The notes beneath the pieces are model-generated. The model saw nothing but the letters and a program-made list of their open reading frames with translations. It was not told the origin of the DNA and did no database searches. Below, piece after piece: positions 47,844 through 58,926 of a stretch of 64,000 bases of DNA. This DNA is from Vreelandella zhaodongensis. Its GTDB lineage: Bacteria; Pseudomonadota; Gammaproteobacteria; Pseudomonadales; Halomonadaceae. The stretch covers positions 186,001 through 250,000 of the forward strand of contig NZ_JACCDD010000006.1 of assembly GCF_013415115.1 (NCBI RefSeq), written 5' to 3'. How positions within the stretch are numbered: the stretch's first letter is position 1; each line of letters opens with the position of its first letter. Both the position numbers and the translations under genes were made by a program.

Positions 47844-48782
47844 ATGACGCTGTTTTACCACTTTGACGAAACACAGCCCCTGGCGGGGCGCCTGGCAATG
47901 GGCATTGAGTACGATGGTACGCGCTTTTGCGGCTTTCAGCGTTTAAAACACGCGGCTTCTGTTCAGCAAGCAGTCGAGGATGCCCTGGAAAAAGTAGCCA
48001 GTGCGCCGGTGCGTATTCATGCCAGTGGCCGAACCGACTCTGGTGTGCATGCCACGCGTCAGGTGATTCATTTTGACCCGCCTGTTCAGCGCACTGAAAA
48101 AGCTTGGATTTTTGGTAGTAATACCAACCTTCCCAGGGACGTTGCCGTGCGCTGGGTAAAGCCAGTGTCTGATGACTTCCATTCACGGCTGGGCGCGCTG
48201 GGTCGACGTTATCGCTACATCCTGCTCAACCAAATCAGCCGTCCGGTGCTAGAGCGCCATAACGTGACCTGGTGTCGAGACCCGCTAGACGCGGATGCTA
48301 TGCATCGCGCGGCGCAAGCCTTGGTGGGCGAACATGATTTTAGCAGTTTCCGAGCGGCGGGCTGTCAGTCCAAAACGCCTTGGCGGCAGATGCACTTTGT
48401 AGACGTAAAACGCTACGGCCCAATAGTGGTCATTGATATTCAGGGCAATGCTTTTTTGCACCATATGATTCGCAATATTGCCGGGGCATTGGTCAGCGTG
48501 GGTCGTGGGGCTCAGGATGAAGGGCATATCGAACGTCTGCTGGCGATTAAAAACCGTCGCAAAGGCGATGTGACCGCGCCTGCCTGTGGACTGCACTTCG
48601 TTGACTCTATTTACGATGAGCGTTTTGACCTGCCAAAAGAGCCATTAGGCCCTAACCTGCTTGCATTTACCGGCGAGTGGACGGGGGAGCGTGCGTTGCC
48701 TGATAACCCGCGTATTGCAGCAAGGCGTAAGTTGACGTTTAAAAAGCAGGACGCTTCAGAGCACCAGGAGACCTCATCATGA
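47844..48782 (+). CDS. truA: tRNA pseudouridine(38-40) synthase
   Basis: Modifies the anticodon arm of several tRNAs. 312 residues; the catalytic Asp is in ASGRTDSGVHATRQVIHF. ATG 47844 has a weak ribosome binding site; ATG 47898 (MGIEYDGTRF) could be an alternative. Stop overlaps trpF by four bases. Confidence 0.93.
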   Translation: MTLFYHFDETQPLAGRLAMGIEYDGTRFCGFQRLKHAASVQQAVEDALEKVASAPVRIHASGRTDSGVHATRQVIHFDPPVQRTEKAWIFGSNTNLPRDVAVRWVKPVSDDFHSRLGALGRRYRYILLNQISRPVLERHNVTWCRDPLDADAMHRAAQALVGEHDFSSFRAAGCQSKTPWRQMHFVDVKRYGPIVVIDIQGNAFLHHMIRNIAGALVSVGRGAQDEGHIERLLAIKNRRKGDVTAPACGLHFVDSIYDERFDLPKEPLGPNLLAFTGEWTGERALPDNPRIAARRKLTFKKQDASEHQETSS

Positions 48783-49405
48783 ACCCACGTACGCGGATCA
48801 AGTTTTGTGGTTTAACGCGTCATGAGGATGTGGCGATGGCGGCATCACTGGGGGTGGATGCCGTGGGTTTTGTGATGTGGCCTAAAAGCACTCGCAGCAT
48901 TACACCGGAGACCCTGGAGGCGTTAGCAGTTCGTGTGCCTGCGTTTGTGACACGGGTGGGGCTATTTGTTAATCAGCCTGCTGAACTGATTGAGCAGTGC
49001 TTGCCTTACTTGGATTTGATCCAGTTTCATGGTGATGAGTCGGCGTCGTTCTGCCATCAGTTTGGGCGGCCCTGGATTAAGGCGCTGCGTATGCGTGACG
49101 ATATCGATTTGCACCACGCTGCTGCGCAGTATTCAAACGCTCAAGCGCTGCTGTTAGATGCCTATCGTCCTGGCATCCCAGGGGGAACGGGGGAGACCTT
49201 TGATTGGTCCAGAATACCCGCAACCCTAGAAAAACCTGTTATCCTGGCTGGCGGGTTAACGGCTGATAATATTGCCGCCGCTGTTAGCCAGGTAACGCCC
49301 TATGCGGTTGATGTTTCTGGTGGTATTGAGGCGTCGCCTGGTGTGAAAGACGCTGAGTTAATGGCGTCCTTTGTTAAACGAGTGGCGTTAGCCGGTAGCT
49401 GTTAA
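48779..49405 (+). CDS. trpF: Phosphoribosylanthranilate isomerase
   Basis: Third step of the tryptophan branch; 208-residue TIM barrel starting RIKFCGLTRHEDV, with the phosphate-binding ILAGGLTADNI and YAVDVSGGIEASPG-VKD near the C terminus. ATGA overlap with truA. Confidence 0.96.
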   Translation: MNPRTRIKFCGLTRHEDVAMAASLGVDAVGFVMWPKSTRSITPETLEALAVRVPAFVTRVGLFVNQPAELIEQCLPYLDLIQFHGDESASFCHQFGRPWIKALRMRDDIDLHHAAAQYSNAQALLLDAYRPGIPGGTGETFDWSRIPATLEKPVILAGGLTADNIAAAVSQVTPYAVDVSGGIEASPGVKDAELMASFVKRVALAGSC

Positions 49406-49489
49406 GCCTTCTCAGTTGTTATGCACCATGGGTGTTGCGACTGTTGTTAGTTCATTTATTGTTTGCCTGTTCTGGCGATCTTGTGAGGT

Positions 49490-50728
49490 ATGCCTGTGAC
49501 TGTCCCAGTGACTGAAACCAAGTTCAGCGACCTGACCCGAATGCCGGATGCCCGTGGTCATTTTGGCCCCTACGGCGGCCGGTTTGTGTCGGAAACGTTG
49601 AGCTTTGCCCTGGAAGAATTGGAGCAGACCTACCTGAGTCTGCGTGATGACCCCGACTTCCAGGCTGAGTTTGACCGTGACCTTGCCCATTATGTGGGCC
49701 GTCCATCGCCGCTTTATCATGCCGAACGATGGTCTCAGTCTTTGGGAGGCGCGCAGATTTGGCTAAAGCGTGAAGACTTAAATCACACTGGCGCCCACAA
49801 GGTTAATAACACCATCGGTCAAGCGCTGTTAGCAAAAAAAACCGGTAAGCCAAGGGTGATTGCCGAAACGGGAGCGGGCCAGCATGGGGTTGCCACGGCG
49901 ACAGTAGCAGCGCGTTTAGGTCTTGAGTGTGATGTCTATATGGGCGCTACCGACGTGCAGCGCCAGAAGCTCAACGTTTACCGTATGCGCTTGCTGGGTG
50001 CACGGGTCATTCCTGTCGAGTCGGGCACACGTACCCTGAAAGATGCCATGAACGAGGCGCTGCGTGATTGGGTCACCAACGTTGATAACACGTTCTATAT
50101 TATTGGCACAGTGGCTGGCCCGCATCCTTATCCGCAGCTGGTGCGTGACTTCAACGCGGTGGTGGGTCGTGAAGCACGTCGCCAGTCACTTGAACAAATT
50201 GGCCGTCTTCCTGACGCGCTAGTGGCTTGTGTAGGTGGTGGCTCTAACGCGTTGGGTCTGTTTTATCCGTTTGTCGAAGACGATGCGGTCGCTATGTACG
50301 GTGTCGAAGCCGGTGGCGATGGCGTGGAAACAGGTCGTCATGCAGCGCCGCTTTCATCGAATGCGCCGCGTGGTGTTCTGCACGGCAATCGCACTTACTT
50401 GATGTCCGATGAAGGGGGACAAGTATCGGACACACACTCAATTTCCGCTGGGCTTGATTACCCAGGTGTTGGGCCAGAGCATGCGCTATGGAAAGATGTT
50501 GGCCGAGTCAACTATGTCGCGGCGAACGATAAAGAAGTGCTGGAAGCGTTCCGCGAGCTGACACACATGGAAGGCATTATGCCAGCGTTGGAGTCTGCCC
50601 ATGCGCTTGCTCATGCGAAGGTGCTGGCACCGACCATGCGTCCCGACCAGCACATTGTGGTCAACCTCTCTGGTCGTGGTGACAAAGATATCATGACCGT
50701 AGCGAACATCGACGGCATTGAGTTTTAA
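49490..50728 (+). CDS. trpB: Tryptophan synthase beta subunit
   Basis: PLP enzyme joining indole and serine; 412 residues. The PLP lysine is in [15 protein letters not shown] and the phosphate loop is GGGSNA. Close to trpA (eight-base gap). In Pseudomonas trpBA are elsewhere; here they follow trpF, as in several other proteobacteria. Confidence 0.97.
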   Translation: MPVTVPVTETKFSDLTRMPDARGHFGPYGGRFVSETLSFALEELEQTYLSLRDDPDFQAEFDRDLAHYVGRPSPLYHAERWSQSLGGAQIWLKREDLNHTGAHKVNNTIGQALLAKKTGKPRVIAETGAGQHGVATATVAARLGLECDVYMGATDVQRQKLNVYRMRLLGARVIPVESGTRTLKDAMNEALRDWVTNVDNTFYIIGTVAGPHPYPQLVRDFNAVVGREARRQSLEQIGRLPDALVACVGGGSNALGLFYPFVEDDAVAMYGVEAGGDGVETGRHAAPLSSNAPRGVLHGNRTYLMSDEGGQVSDTHSISAGLDYPGVGPEHALWKDVGRVNYVAANDKEVLEAFRELTHMEGIMPALESAHALAHAKVLAPTMRPDQHIVVNLSGRGDKDIMTVANIDGIEF

Positions 50729-50736
50729 GGGCGACC

Positions 50737-51540
50737 ATGAATCGTATTGACCAGCGTTTTTCCGAATTAAAAGAGCAGGGTCGTAAGGCCCTGATTCCCT
50801 ACATTACCGCCGGTGATCCTGCACCTCAGTACACCGTGGGCTTTATGCATGCCCTGGTCGAAGCGGGCGCTGACATCATTGAACTTGGTGTGCCATTTTC
50901 AGACCCTATGGCCGATGGCCCAGTGATTCAAAAAGCTTGTGAGCGCGCACTCAAGCAGGGTACGCGCTTGGTTGACCTACTGGATATGGTCGCTGAGTTT
51001 CGCCAGGTGGATACTGAAACGCCTATCGTCTTGATGGGGTATCTCAACCCAATCGAGCGGATTGGTTACGAAACGTTTGCCGACAAAGCGGCAAGTGTTG
51101 GCGTTGATGGCGTGCTGGTGGTGGACATGCCGCCCGAAGAGGCTGATGAGTTCGGCCCGCTGTTAAAAGCTCGCGATTTAGCAGCGATTTTCTTGGTTGC
51201 GCCTACCACTTCACATGCTCGTGCCGCTACAATATGCGCCCACGGTGAAGGCTACCTCTATTATGTTTCGCTTAAGGGCGTTACTGGGGCTGCTACACTT
51301 AACGCTGACGATGTGGCTGAACACCTTGCGCCGCTGCGTGAAATGACCAACTTGCCGCTATGTGTTGGCTTTGGTATCCGCGATGGCGTGACGGCTGCTG
51401 AAGTCGCAAAAGTGGCGGATGGCGTGATTGTAGGCAGTGCGCTGGTAAACCGCATTGCAGAAAGCGTTGAAGCACCCGAAACCATTGCTGGTCAGCTCAA
51501 GAGCGTGCTGGCAGAAATGCGCACCGCAATGGATGCTTAA
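50737..51540 (+). CDS. trpA: Tryptophan synthase alpha subunit
   Basis: Releases indole from indole-glycerol phosphate and channels it to TrpB; 267 residues. [17 protein letters not shown] carries the catalytic acids, and GVTGAATLN and GFGIRDG line the phosphate site. Confidence 0.97.
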   Translation: MNRIDQRFSELKEQGRKALIPYITAGDPAPQYTVGFMHALVEAGADIIELGVPFSDPMADGPVIQKACERALKQGTRLVDLLDMVAEFRQVDTETPIVLMGYLNPIERIGYETFADKAASVGVDGVLVVDMPPEEADEFGPLLKARDLAAIFLVAPTTSHARAATICAHGEGYLYYVSLKGVTGAATLNADDVAEHLAPLREMTNLPLCVGFGIRDGVTAAEVAKVADGVIVGSALVNRIAESVEAPETIAGQLKSVLAEMRTAMDA

Positions 51541-51632
51541 GCGTGCTCCTTCATCGTCACACTAAATTTTAACTGACGACACTCATCAAGCTTGGCGTTG
51601 CCAGGCGTTGACGTATACGGAAGCCTTTTGAT

Positions 51633-52643
51633 ATGAGCTGGTTAGACAAGATTGTGCCCTCCATGGGGCGTATCCAGCGTAAAGACCGTCGCGCCAGCGT
51701 GCCCGATGGCCTCTGGCGTAAATGTCCCAAGTGCGAAGCTGTGCTCTATCTCCCTGAGCTTGAGAAACACCACAGCGTATGTCCTAAGTGCGATCACCAT
51801 TTACGGTTGACAGCACGTAAGCGCCTGGATTGGTTCCTGGATAAGCAGGGGCGGGAAGAGATTGCGGCTGAGATTGAGCCTAATGACCGCTTGAAATTCC
51901 GCGACTCCAAAAAGTATAAAGATCGTTTGACGGCTGCCCAAAAAGATACCGGCGAGAAAGATGCGCTGGTCGCCATGCGTGGTGAGCTAGATGGGCTGCC
52001 CGTTGTTGCTGTGGCCTTTGAATTTACCTTTATGGGCGGTTCGATGGGAGCGGTGGTTGGCGAGAAATTTGTTCGCGCTGCCACGATTGCACGGGAAGAG
52101 GGTATTCCGCTGATCTGTTTCGCAGCTTCTGGCGGCGCACGGATGCAGGAAGCGCTGTTCTCACTGATGCAAATGGCTAAAACCTCGGCAGCGCTTGAAA
52201 AGCTCAAGCAAGCAGGAATTCCCTATATTTCCGTGCTGACCGACCCAGTATTTGGTGGCGTATCAGCATCGCTTGCGATGCTGGGCGACCTTAATATTGC
52301 TGAGCCCAATGCTCTGATTGGTTTTGCCGGCCCGCGGGTAATTGAGCAAACAGTACGTGAAACGCTGCCGGAAGGTTTTCAGCGCAGTGAGTTCCTGCTG
52401 GAGCATGGCACGGTAGATATGATTGTGCACCGCCATGACATGCGCGCCCGTGTCGGTAGTGTACTGCGTAAGTTGACACATCAGACGGCAATCCCTGTCG
52501 AGGATATTGCGCTTGATGACGCGGCCGTTGAAGCGCCTGTCGTTGATGAAGCGCCGTTGGCCGACGCAGCAGAATCCGTTGCTACTGAAACCGATGATGC
52601 CACCAGTACTGAAAAGAGCGACGATTCTACCCGCAATGTCTAA
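51633..52643 (+). CDS. accD: Acetyl-CoA carboxylase carboxyltransferase beta subunit
   Basis: First committed step of fatty-acid synthesis with AccA. A C4 zinc finger near the N terminus ([10 protein letters not shown] then CPKCDHH) is followed by the carboxyltransferase domain ([30 protein letters not shown]). At 336 residues it is longer than E. coli AccD owing to an acidic, Ala/Asp/Thr-rich tail of about 40 residues. Confidence 0.96.
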   Translation: MSWLDKIVPSMGRIQRKDRRASVPDGLWRKCPKCEAVLYLPELEKHHSVCPKCDHHLRLTARKRLDWFLDKQGREEIAAEIEPNDRLKFRDSKKYKDRLTAAQKDTGEKDALVAMRGELDGLPVVAVAFEFTFMGGSMGAVVGEKFVRAATIAREEGIPLICFAASGGARMQEALFSLMQMAKTSAALEKLKQAGIPYISVLTDPVFGGVSASLAMLGDLNIAEPNALIGFAGPRVIEQTVRETLPEGFQRSEFLLEHGTVDMIVHRHDMRARVGSVLRKLTHQTAIPVEDIALDDAAVEAPVVDEAPLADAAESVATETDDATSTEKSDDSTRNV

Positions 52644-53967
52644 GTCTTTAGCCTCTGACTCTATAGCCCCTAGGTCTTTATCCGAATGGCTGCACTATCT
52701 CGAGACCTTGCACCCGGTCGGGATTGATATGGGGCTTGAGCGGGTATCAGCGGTTGCCAAGCGGATGGGATTATTAAGCCGTCCGGTGGCAAAACAGGTA
52801 ATTACGGTGGCAGGCACCAACGGCAAGGGGTCAACGCTTGCCATGATGGATGCTGTCGCGCGTGCTCACGGACTGCAGGTGGGAACATATACGTCGCCTC
52901 ATTTGTTGCGCTATAACGAACGCGTCACAATCAACGGGCAACAAGCTGACGACCAGCAACTCGTCGCTGGTTTTTCGCATGTAGAAGCTGCCAGACTGCA
53001 GTCGCCCGAAATCAGCTTGACCTATTTTGAGGCGGGAACGCTGTGCGCCCTTTGGTGCCTAGCGAATGAAGCCTTGGATATAGCGCTGCTCGAAGTTGGT
53101 TTGGGTGGGCGATTGGATGCCATCAATATCATTGATGCGGACATTGGGATTGTCACGACAATTGCACAAGATCATGCCAACTTCTTAGGCAATGATATTG
53201 CGCAGATTGGTCGAGAAAAGGCAGGCATTTTCCGTCCTTTGCGTCCTGCGGTGCTAGGCAGTCTGTTGTTACCCAGCAGTGTAGCCGCCGCCGCAGAAGC
53301 CATCTCAGCGCCTGTTTATTGCCTAGGTGGTGCCTTTAGCCACTCTGACGAGCCCCAGGCAACCGAGGCTCAGCCAGGGGCTCGCCTGAATCAGTGGTGT
53401 TGGAGAGGGTTAACCCGAGAGGGAGGTGAGGTGTCATTAACGTCACTTCCTGATCCAGGGTTGCCAATTGACAATGCAGCGACGGCGCTCCAGGCGTTAT
53501 CCCTTACCGGATTAGCGCTCGACGAAGACGCGTGTCGCCACGCGTTTCACACGGTGCAATTGCCGGGGCGCATGCAGTGGATCGGGCAGTGGTGTTTGGA
53601 TGTTGGGCATAACCCCCATGCGGCTAATTATGTCGCTGAGCGCCTTTCTCAGGTGCCGGATGGGGGGAGGCAGTGGGCATTAATTGGTATGCTTAACGAC
53701 AAGGATGTCGAAGGCGTGATTCGTGCTTTACTGCCCCGTATAACTGATTGGGTATGTGTCTCGCTTGATGGCGAACGTGGTCATTCAGCCACAGAGCTGG
53801 CGGCGCGGATCACATCACTGGGTGGGCATGTGCATGGTTGCGCTAACTCACCTGAAAAAGGCATGCAAATGATTGCTAAGCAGCTGTCACCAGCTGATCG
53901 GGTGCTGGTCACTGGCTCGTTTTTTACAGTGGCAGCGTTATTAGAAGAGACACTACCGCAAGCTTAA
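52636..53967 (+). CDS. folC: Dihydrofolate/folylpolyglutamate synthase
   Basis: Mur-ligase-family enzyme adding glutamates to folates; 443 residues. The ATP loop is [13 protein letters not shown] and a later HNPHAANY is the family motif. ATG 52636 overlaps the accD stop by eight bases; the longer frame to 52507 lies in accD. Confidence 0.94.
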   Translation: MSKSLASDSIAPRSLSEWLHYLETLHPVGIDMGLERVSAVAKRMGLLSRPVAKQVITVAGTNGKGSTLAMMDAVARAHGLQVGTYTSPHLLRYNERVTINGQQADDQQLVAGFSHVEAARLQSPEISLTYFEAGTLCALWCLANEALDIALLEVGLGGRLDAINIIDADIGIVTTIAQDHANFLGNDIAQIGREKAGIFRPLRPAVLGSLLLPSSVAAAAEAISAPVYCLGGAFSHSDEPQATEAQPGARLNQWCWRGLTREGGEVSLTSLPDPGLPIDNAATALQALSLTGLALDEDACRHAFHTVQLPGRMQWIGQWCLDVGHNPHAANYVAERLSQVPDGGRQWALIGMLNDKDVEGVIRALLPRITDWVCVSLDGERGHSATELAARITSLGGHVHGCANSPEKGMQMIAKQLSPADRVLVTGSFFTVAALLEETLPQA

Positions 53968-54009
53968 TCGGCCTAACCGTTGTGCTCGCTAAGCCTGATG
54001 GAGAGGGAT

Positions 54010-54567
54010 ATGAAATACGGTAAAACGGAACGCATCAGTGGTATTGTAATTCTTTTAGCGTTATTGGCGATTTTTGTGCCGTGGCTAATGAGTGATCCTG
54101 CTCCAAGAGAGGAGCGTCCTCAACCCTCATTTGTGATTGAGCAGCCTGTTCAGGTGACGCGGCAAGATGTGCCGGCACCAGAGATGCCATCAACGGTGAA
54201 TGTGCCAGCGTCTTCTGTTTCCAGCGAAAATGTATCTACTGAAGACGTTGCCTCAGCTTCACAAGAGTCTGTGGATGATAGTAATGACAGTAGCAATCAA
54301 AACTCATCTACTAGCTCGGCGCCAGCATCTACCTCGCAAGGTGAGTGGGCGGTACAGGTCGGTAGCTTTGGTGAAGCCGCCAATGCCCAGCGTTTAAGCG
54401 ATCAGCTCTCTCAAGCTGGTTTTAACACTTACACGCGTGAGCGTGACAATAACTTGACGACGGTTTACGTTGGCCCTTATGCCACTTCTGACGATGGTGA
54501 GTCTGCTATGTCTATTATTAAGCAGCGTGCCAATGTTCAAGGTCTGCTTGTACGAGTAAGGGACTAA
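54010..54567 (+). CDS. dedD: DedD-like SPOR-domain cell-division protein
   Basis: A 185-residue inner-membrane protein: short cytoplasmic N terminus (MKYGKTERISG), one membrane helix (IVILLALLAIFVPWL), a Ser/Thr/Val/Asn-rich periplasmic linker and a C-terminal SPOR domain (GEWAVQVGSFGEAANAQRLSDQL to YVGPYATSDDGESAM) that binds denuded glycan at the septum. Gene order folC-dedD-cvpA-purF is conserved. Confidence 0.9.
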   Translation: MKYGKTERISGIVILLALLAIFVPWLMSDPAPREERPQPSFVIEQPVQVTRQDVPAPEMPSTVNVPASSVSSENVSTEDVASASQESVDDSNDSSNQNSSTSSAPASTSQGEWAVQVGSFGEAANAQRLSDQLSQAGFNTYTRERDNNLTTVYVGPYATSDDGESAMSIIKQRANVQGLLVRVRD

Positions 54568-54570
54568 CCT

Positions 54571-55158
54571 ATGGCGCTTACCTGGATAGACGCGCTTTTC
54601 CTCGCAGTGCTGGCGCTATCAATGCTAGCAGGTTTCTTGCGTGGCTTTGTCAGAGAAGCCCTTGGTTTAGCGGCTTGGGTCGTTGCTTTGATGGTGGCGC
54701 GGGTGCTAGCGGAACCCGTTGCAGATCTAATGAGCGGCTTTATTGAAAGTTTTGATGCGCGATTGGTGCTGGCATTTATTCTGGTAATTTTTGCCGTCAT
54801 CTTGCTTTGCGGCATCGTCATTCGCTTGGTTCATGCTGCGGTTGAGTGGGTTGGTATGGGGTTGCTCAACCGGGTGGCAGGGGCCGCTTTTGGCCTGGCA
54901 CGAGGTGCTGTTATTTTGCTGGTGGCCACTGTGCTGATTACGCTGACGCCATTGTCTGAATTGCAGGCATGGCAGGAGGCTTCATTACGCCCCACGTTTA
55001 TTGAATTACGCGACTGGGCGGTAAGTCAGCTAGACCAATGGGAGCGTGAGTTGCCGCAAGCCCCTGGGTCAATTCGCGATATTTCGTTACCGGATATACG
55101 TTCGCAAGAAGCGCTGTCTCCGCAGCCCTTTTCGCCTACGTCTGAAAATGGTGGCTAG
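54571..55158 (+). CDS. cvpA: CvpA-family membrane protein
   Basis: A 195-residue protein with four membrane segments; begins TWIDALFLAVLALSMLAGFLRGFVREA, the CvpA signature. Named for a role in colicin V production; its general function is unclear. Starts three bases after dedD and precedes purF. Confidence 0.92.
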   Translation: MALTWIDALFLAVLALSMLAGFLRGFVREALGLAAWVVALMVARVLAEPVADLMSGFIESFDARLVLAFILVIFAVILLCGIVIRLVHAAVEWVGMGLLNRVAGAAFGLARGAVILLVATVLITLTPLSELQAWQEASLRPTFIELRDWAVSQLDQWERELPQAPGSIRDISLPDIRSQEALSPQPFSPTSENGG

Positions 55159-55218
55159 TACGAACCAGCTAGTGACCCACTCATGAGAAGTGTTTGATTT
55201 TTTAGTTCGCAATGCACA

Positions 55219-55307
55219 GTGAGCCACTGTTTATCAATGCCAGTTCGCTGGAGGTAACAGTGGCTTACATCCGTTTGATGAATGTACGGGTTTGCTACGG
55301 TAAGCCA
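55219..55307 (+). promoter_or_regulatory. Overlapping inverted repeats in the purF leader
   Basis: AGCCACTGTT (55222-55231) pairs with AACAGTGGCT (55256-55265). TGGCTTAC (55261-55268), part of the same right arm, pairs instead with GTAAGCCA (55300-55307). The two hairpins exclude each other and end 24 bases before the purF start. Confidence 0.55.
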
Positions 55308-55331
55308 TGGCACTAAAGCGAGGTAACTTGA

Positions 55332-56855
55332 ATGTGCGGTATAGTGGGCCTTCTGGCCAAGCAGGCGGTTAATCAGGGAATCTACGATGCCCTGACCGTA
55401 CTTCAGCATCGGGGCCAGGACGCTGCCGGCATGATGACTTGGAGCGAGGGACGCTTCCTACTGCGCAAGAGTAACGGCTTGGTTCGTGATGTATTTCACA
55501 CTCGTCACATGGCTCGCCTTAAAGGCAATCTGGGTATTGGCCATGTACGCTATCCAACCGCAGGCTCCTCCAGCGAAGCGGAATCACAGCCGTTTTATGT
55601 TAACTCTCCCTACGGGATTGCGCTGGCGCATAACGGTAACCTGACTAACTCCGAGCAGTTAAAACAGGAGCTTTTCTCGACGGATCTGCGTCACATTAAT
55701 ACCAGCTCTGATTCTGAAGTATTGCTTAATGTTTTTGCCCACGAGCTGGGTAAACAGGGCCTTCATTTAGAATCCGAAGATATTTTTGATGCAATTCGTA
55801 GAGTGCACCGGCGCTGCAAAGGCGGCTACGCGGCGGTCGCGATCATCAATGGTTTTGGCATGGTGGCTTTTCGCGACCCTCATGGTATTCGCCCAGTGGT
55901 ATTTGGCACCCGCGAGAGTGCCGACGGTCAAGAGGTGATGATTGCCTCTGAGTCTGTTGCGCTAGATGTGGGTGGCTTTGAGCTAGAGCGTGACCTGGCG
56001 CCAGGCGAAGCAATTTTTGTTGATATGCAGGGGCAGATCCACACCCAGGTGTGTGCTGACCGACCAGTGCTGCGCTCATGTATTTTCGAGCACGTTTACC
56101 TGGCGCGTCCTGACTCAATTTTGGATGGTGCCTACGTTTATGGCACGCGGATGCAGATGGGACGTAAATTAGGCGACCGTATCCTTAATGAGTGGCCAGA
56201 TCACGACATCGACGTGGTCATCCCTATTCCTGATACATCTCGCACATCTGCCCTAGAAATGGCGCAGCATCTAGGTGTGACGTATCGCGAAGGCTTTATG
56301 AAGAACCGCTATATTGGCCGTACCTTTATTATGCCGGGACAAACTCAGCGTAAGAAATCGGTGCGCCAGAAACTAAATGCCATTGATGTCGAATTCAAAG
56401 GCAAGAATGTGCTGTTGGTGGATGACTCCATTGTGCGTGGAACTACCTGTAAACAGATCATTCAGATGGCTCGCGATGCTGGCGCTCGTAAAGTGTATTT
56501 TGCTTCAGCAGCGCCGCCGGTGCGTTACCCGAATGTCTACGGCATTGATATGCCTGCAGCAGTCGAACTGATTGCCCACGGTCGTACGGAAGATGAAGTT
56601 GGCCAGCTGATTGGCGCAGATCGCATTTTTTACCAAGATCTTGAAGACTTAAAAGATGCTTGTCGTGAAGTCAATCCTGAAATGGAGGAGTTTGACTGCT
56701 CCGTATTCGACGGTAATTACGTCACTGGCGATATAGATGACGCTTACCTGGCAGTGCTTGAAGCAAGTCGCAACGATGCGGCTAAGGACCAGAGTGCAGG
56801 GGATCATGCGTTGGTAGATATGCATAATCAAGATGATGATCTTGATGATGAGTGA
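55332..56855 (+). CDS. purF: Amidophosphoribosyltransferase
   Basis: First committed step of purine synthesis; 507 residues. The N-terminal Cys2 nucleophile (MCGIVGLL) needs Met removal, and the PRPP loop reads [20 protein letters not shown] lies about ten bases before the ATG. A leader with mutually exclusive hairpins precedes it. Confidence 0.97.
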   Translation: MCGIVGLLAKQAVNQGIYDALTVLQHRGQDAAGMMTWSEGRFLLRKSNGLVRDVFHTRHMARLKGNLGIGHVRYPTAGSSSEAESQPFYVNSPYGIALAHNGNLTNSEQLKQELFSTDLRHINTSSDSEVLLNVFAHELGKQGLHLESEDIFDAIRRVHRRCKGGYAAVAIINGFGMVAFRDPHGIRPVVFGTRESADGQEVMIASESVALDVGGFELERDLAPGEAIFVDMQGQIHTQVCADRPVLRSCIFEHVYLARPDSILDGAYVYGTRMQMGRKLGDRILNEWPDHDIDVVIPIPDTSRTSALEMAQHLGVTYREGFMKNRYIGRTFIMPGQTQRKKSVRQKLNAIDVEFKGKNVLLVDDSIVRGTTCKQIIQMARDAGARKVYFASAAPPVRYPNVYGIDMPAAVELIAHGRTEDEVGQLIGADRIFYQDLEDLKDACREVNPEMEEFDCSVFDGNYVTGDIDDAYLAVLEASRNDAAKDQSAGDHALVDMHNQDDDLDDE

Positions 56856-56901
56856 CGCGTATTGAAGATGCGTATTGACGTTTTGAACAAGAGGCTCAGC
56901 C

Positions 56902-58101
56902 ATGCATGATGACAGTCACCAGGATGAGTGGTCGTTAGAGACCCTTGCTATTCGTGCGGGGCATCACCGTACATTTGAGCAAGAACACGCAGAGCCTATT
57001 TTTCCGACTTCAAGCTTTGTTTATGAAAGCGCTGCGGAAGCAGCGCGTAAGTTTGGTGGTCAAGAGCCGGGCAATGTTTACTCTCGCTTTACCAACCCGA
57101 CCGTGCATACGTTTGAGCGTCGCTTAGCGGCACTTGAAGGGGGTGAGCGCTGCGTGGCTACAAGCTCTGGGATGTCCGCTATCCTGTCCACAGCGCTTGC
57201 GTTGCTGTCTTCGGGCGACGAAATCGTTGCATCGCGTTCGTTGTTTGGCTCTACCGTGAGCTTGTTTGACAAATACCTGGGTAAATTCGGTATCACGACG
57301 CGCTATGTTGAGCTGTCTAACATAGCCGCGTGGACAGAAGCCATCGGCCCGAATACCAAGCTGCTGTTTGCCGAAACCCCTTCCAACCCACTGTCTGAAG
57401 TGGCCGATATTCCAGCACTGGCTGAACTTGCTAAGCGCAGTGGCGCATGGTTGGCAATCGATAACTGCTTCTTAACGCCAGCGCTACAGCAGCCCATAGC
57501 GCTCGGTGCTGACCTTGTTATCCATTCAGCCACTAAGTATTTGGATGGTCAGGGGCGTGCTGTGGGTGGCGCTGTGGTGGGTAAACACGATGTGCTGGAA
57601 GAAGTATTTGGCGTGGTACGTACCTGCGGGCCTTGCTTGAGTCCTTTTAATGCATGGATTTTCACCAAGGGGTTAGAAACCCTCTCGCTGCGCATGGGCG
57701 CTCATTGTGAGAATGCACTGACATTGGCACGCTGGTTAGATGAGCACCCGGCTGTCAACAAGGTGTATTACAGCGGGCTAGAGGCACATCCTCAGCATGC
57801 CCTTGCCAAGCGTCAGCAGAAAGGCTTTGGTGCAGTGCTAGGTTTTGAGGTGAAAGGTGGGCAGGCGGGGGCCTGGCAAGTGATTGACGCAACGCGAATG
57901 CTGTCTATCACAGGTAATCTAGGGGACGTTAAAACGACGATTACTCACCCAGCCACTACGACGCATGGGCGTCTTTCTGATGCTCAGAAAGAAGTAGCGG
58001 GTATTACGCCAGGCCTAATTCGTGTGGCCGTCGGTTTGGAGAGCCAAGGAGATATTCAGCGTGACCTTGCTCGCGGTTTGGATACTCTGGCAGCTGGTTG
58101 A
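56902..58101 (+). CDS. metZ: O-succinylhomoserine sulfhydrylase
   Basis: PLP enzyme making homocysteine directly from O-succinylhomoserine and sulfide; 399 residues. The Cys/Met-metabolism fold shows YSRFTNPTVHTFERRLAALEGG and the PLP lysine in HSATKYLDGQGR. Position after purF matches Pseudomonas metZ. Confidence 0.92.
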   Translation: MHDDSHQDEWSLETLAIRAGHHRTFEQEHAEPIFPTSSFVYESAAEAARKFGGQEPGNVYSRFTNPTVHTFERRLAALEGGERCVATSSGMSAILSTALALLSSGDEIVASRSLFGSTVSLFDKYLGKFGITTRYVELSNIAAWTEAIGPNTKLLFAETPSNPLSEVADIPALAELAKRSGAWLAIDNCFLTPALQQPIALGADLVIHSATKYLDGQGRAVGGAVVGKHDVLEEVFGVVRTCGPCLSPFNAWIFTKGLETLSLRMGAHCENALTLARWLDEHPAVNKVYYSGLEAHPQHALAKRQQKGFGAVLGFEVKGGQAGAWQVIDATRMLSITGNLGDVKTTITHPATTTHGRLSDAQKEVAGITPGLIRVAVGLESQGDIQRDLARGLDTLAAG

Positions 58102-58125
58102 ATACATCAACTATCGTCGCTATAT

Positions 58126-58150
58126 GCCGGCCACAAGTGGCCGGCTTTTT
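58126..58150 (+). terminator. Terminator of metZ
   Basis: GCCGGCCAC and GTGGCCGGC around AA, followed by TTTTT. Confidence 0.93.
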
Positions 58151-58298
58151 ATTACATTCTCGGCTATCAACGGTTTTTACGAATGATATGTACTGCTTTT
58201 TTCAGCAGTGTTTTGCCGAGTAAGAAGGTATGCTTCTAATATATCAGAGTGCGAACAGCAAATATTACCTAGCGTTGTTGTGAACGGGGAAATCAAGG

Positions 58299-58856
58299 AT
58301 GTGGCGTAATACGCAAAGCGGTTGGGGTGTTGTGAGTATTCTATTTCATTGGCTAAGTGCATTAACCATTGTTGGGTTGTTTATTCTAGGCTGGTGGATG
58401 ACGGATCTTGGCTACTATGATGCCTGGTATAACCAGGCACCATGGGTGCATCGCTCAATCGGTATATTGTTGATGCTGGCGACCTTTGCGCGCTTAGGGT
58501 GGCGCTTAATACAGCCGACACCTCACGCTGAAGGCAACCGCTTGGAACGTCTGGCTGCTCATGCTGGTCATATCGTTTTGTATGCATTGCTGTTATTAGT
58601 ATTAATTAGCGGTTATTTGATTTCCACAGCGAATGGCAGGGGAATCAGCGTTTTTGGTTGGTTCGAAATGCCCGCTTTGTTACATGGGTTACCTAACCAA
58701 GCCCGTGTGGCAGGAGATGTGCATTGGTACAGCGCAATTGTGTTAATGGTGTTGGCGGCAGGGCACGGTGGCGTCGCGTTTATTCACCATTGGCGCTATC
58801 GACACAACACGTTGCGCCGCATGGTGAATCCTAAGCATAGCCATAAACGTCATTAA
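58299..58856 (+). CDS. Cytochrome b561 family protein
   Basis: A 185-residue four-helix haem b membrane protein (HWLSALTIVGLFILGWWM; HRSIGILLMLATFARLGWR; HIVLYALLLLVLISGYLIS; HWYSAIVLMVLAAGHGG) with paired His residues for haem. Probable superoxide:quinone or b-type electron transfer. It precedes yceI, a common pair. Confidence 0.9.
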   Translation: MWRNTQSGWGVVSILFHWLSALTIVGLFILGWWMTDLGYYDAWYNQAPWVHRSIGILLMLATFARLGWRLIQPTPHAEGNRLERLAAHAGHIVLYALLLLVLISGYLISTANGRGISVFGWFEMPALLHGLPNQARVAGDVHWYSAIVLMVLAAGHGGVAFIHHWRYRHNTLRRMVNPKHSHKRH

Positions 58857-58926
58857 TTTTTTACACATCACGTAGGAGAAGTGAGCCTATGTGATGCCTA
58901 CTAAGGAAAGGAAGGAGACAATTAGT

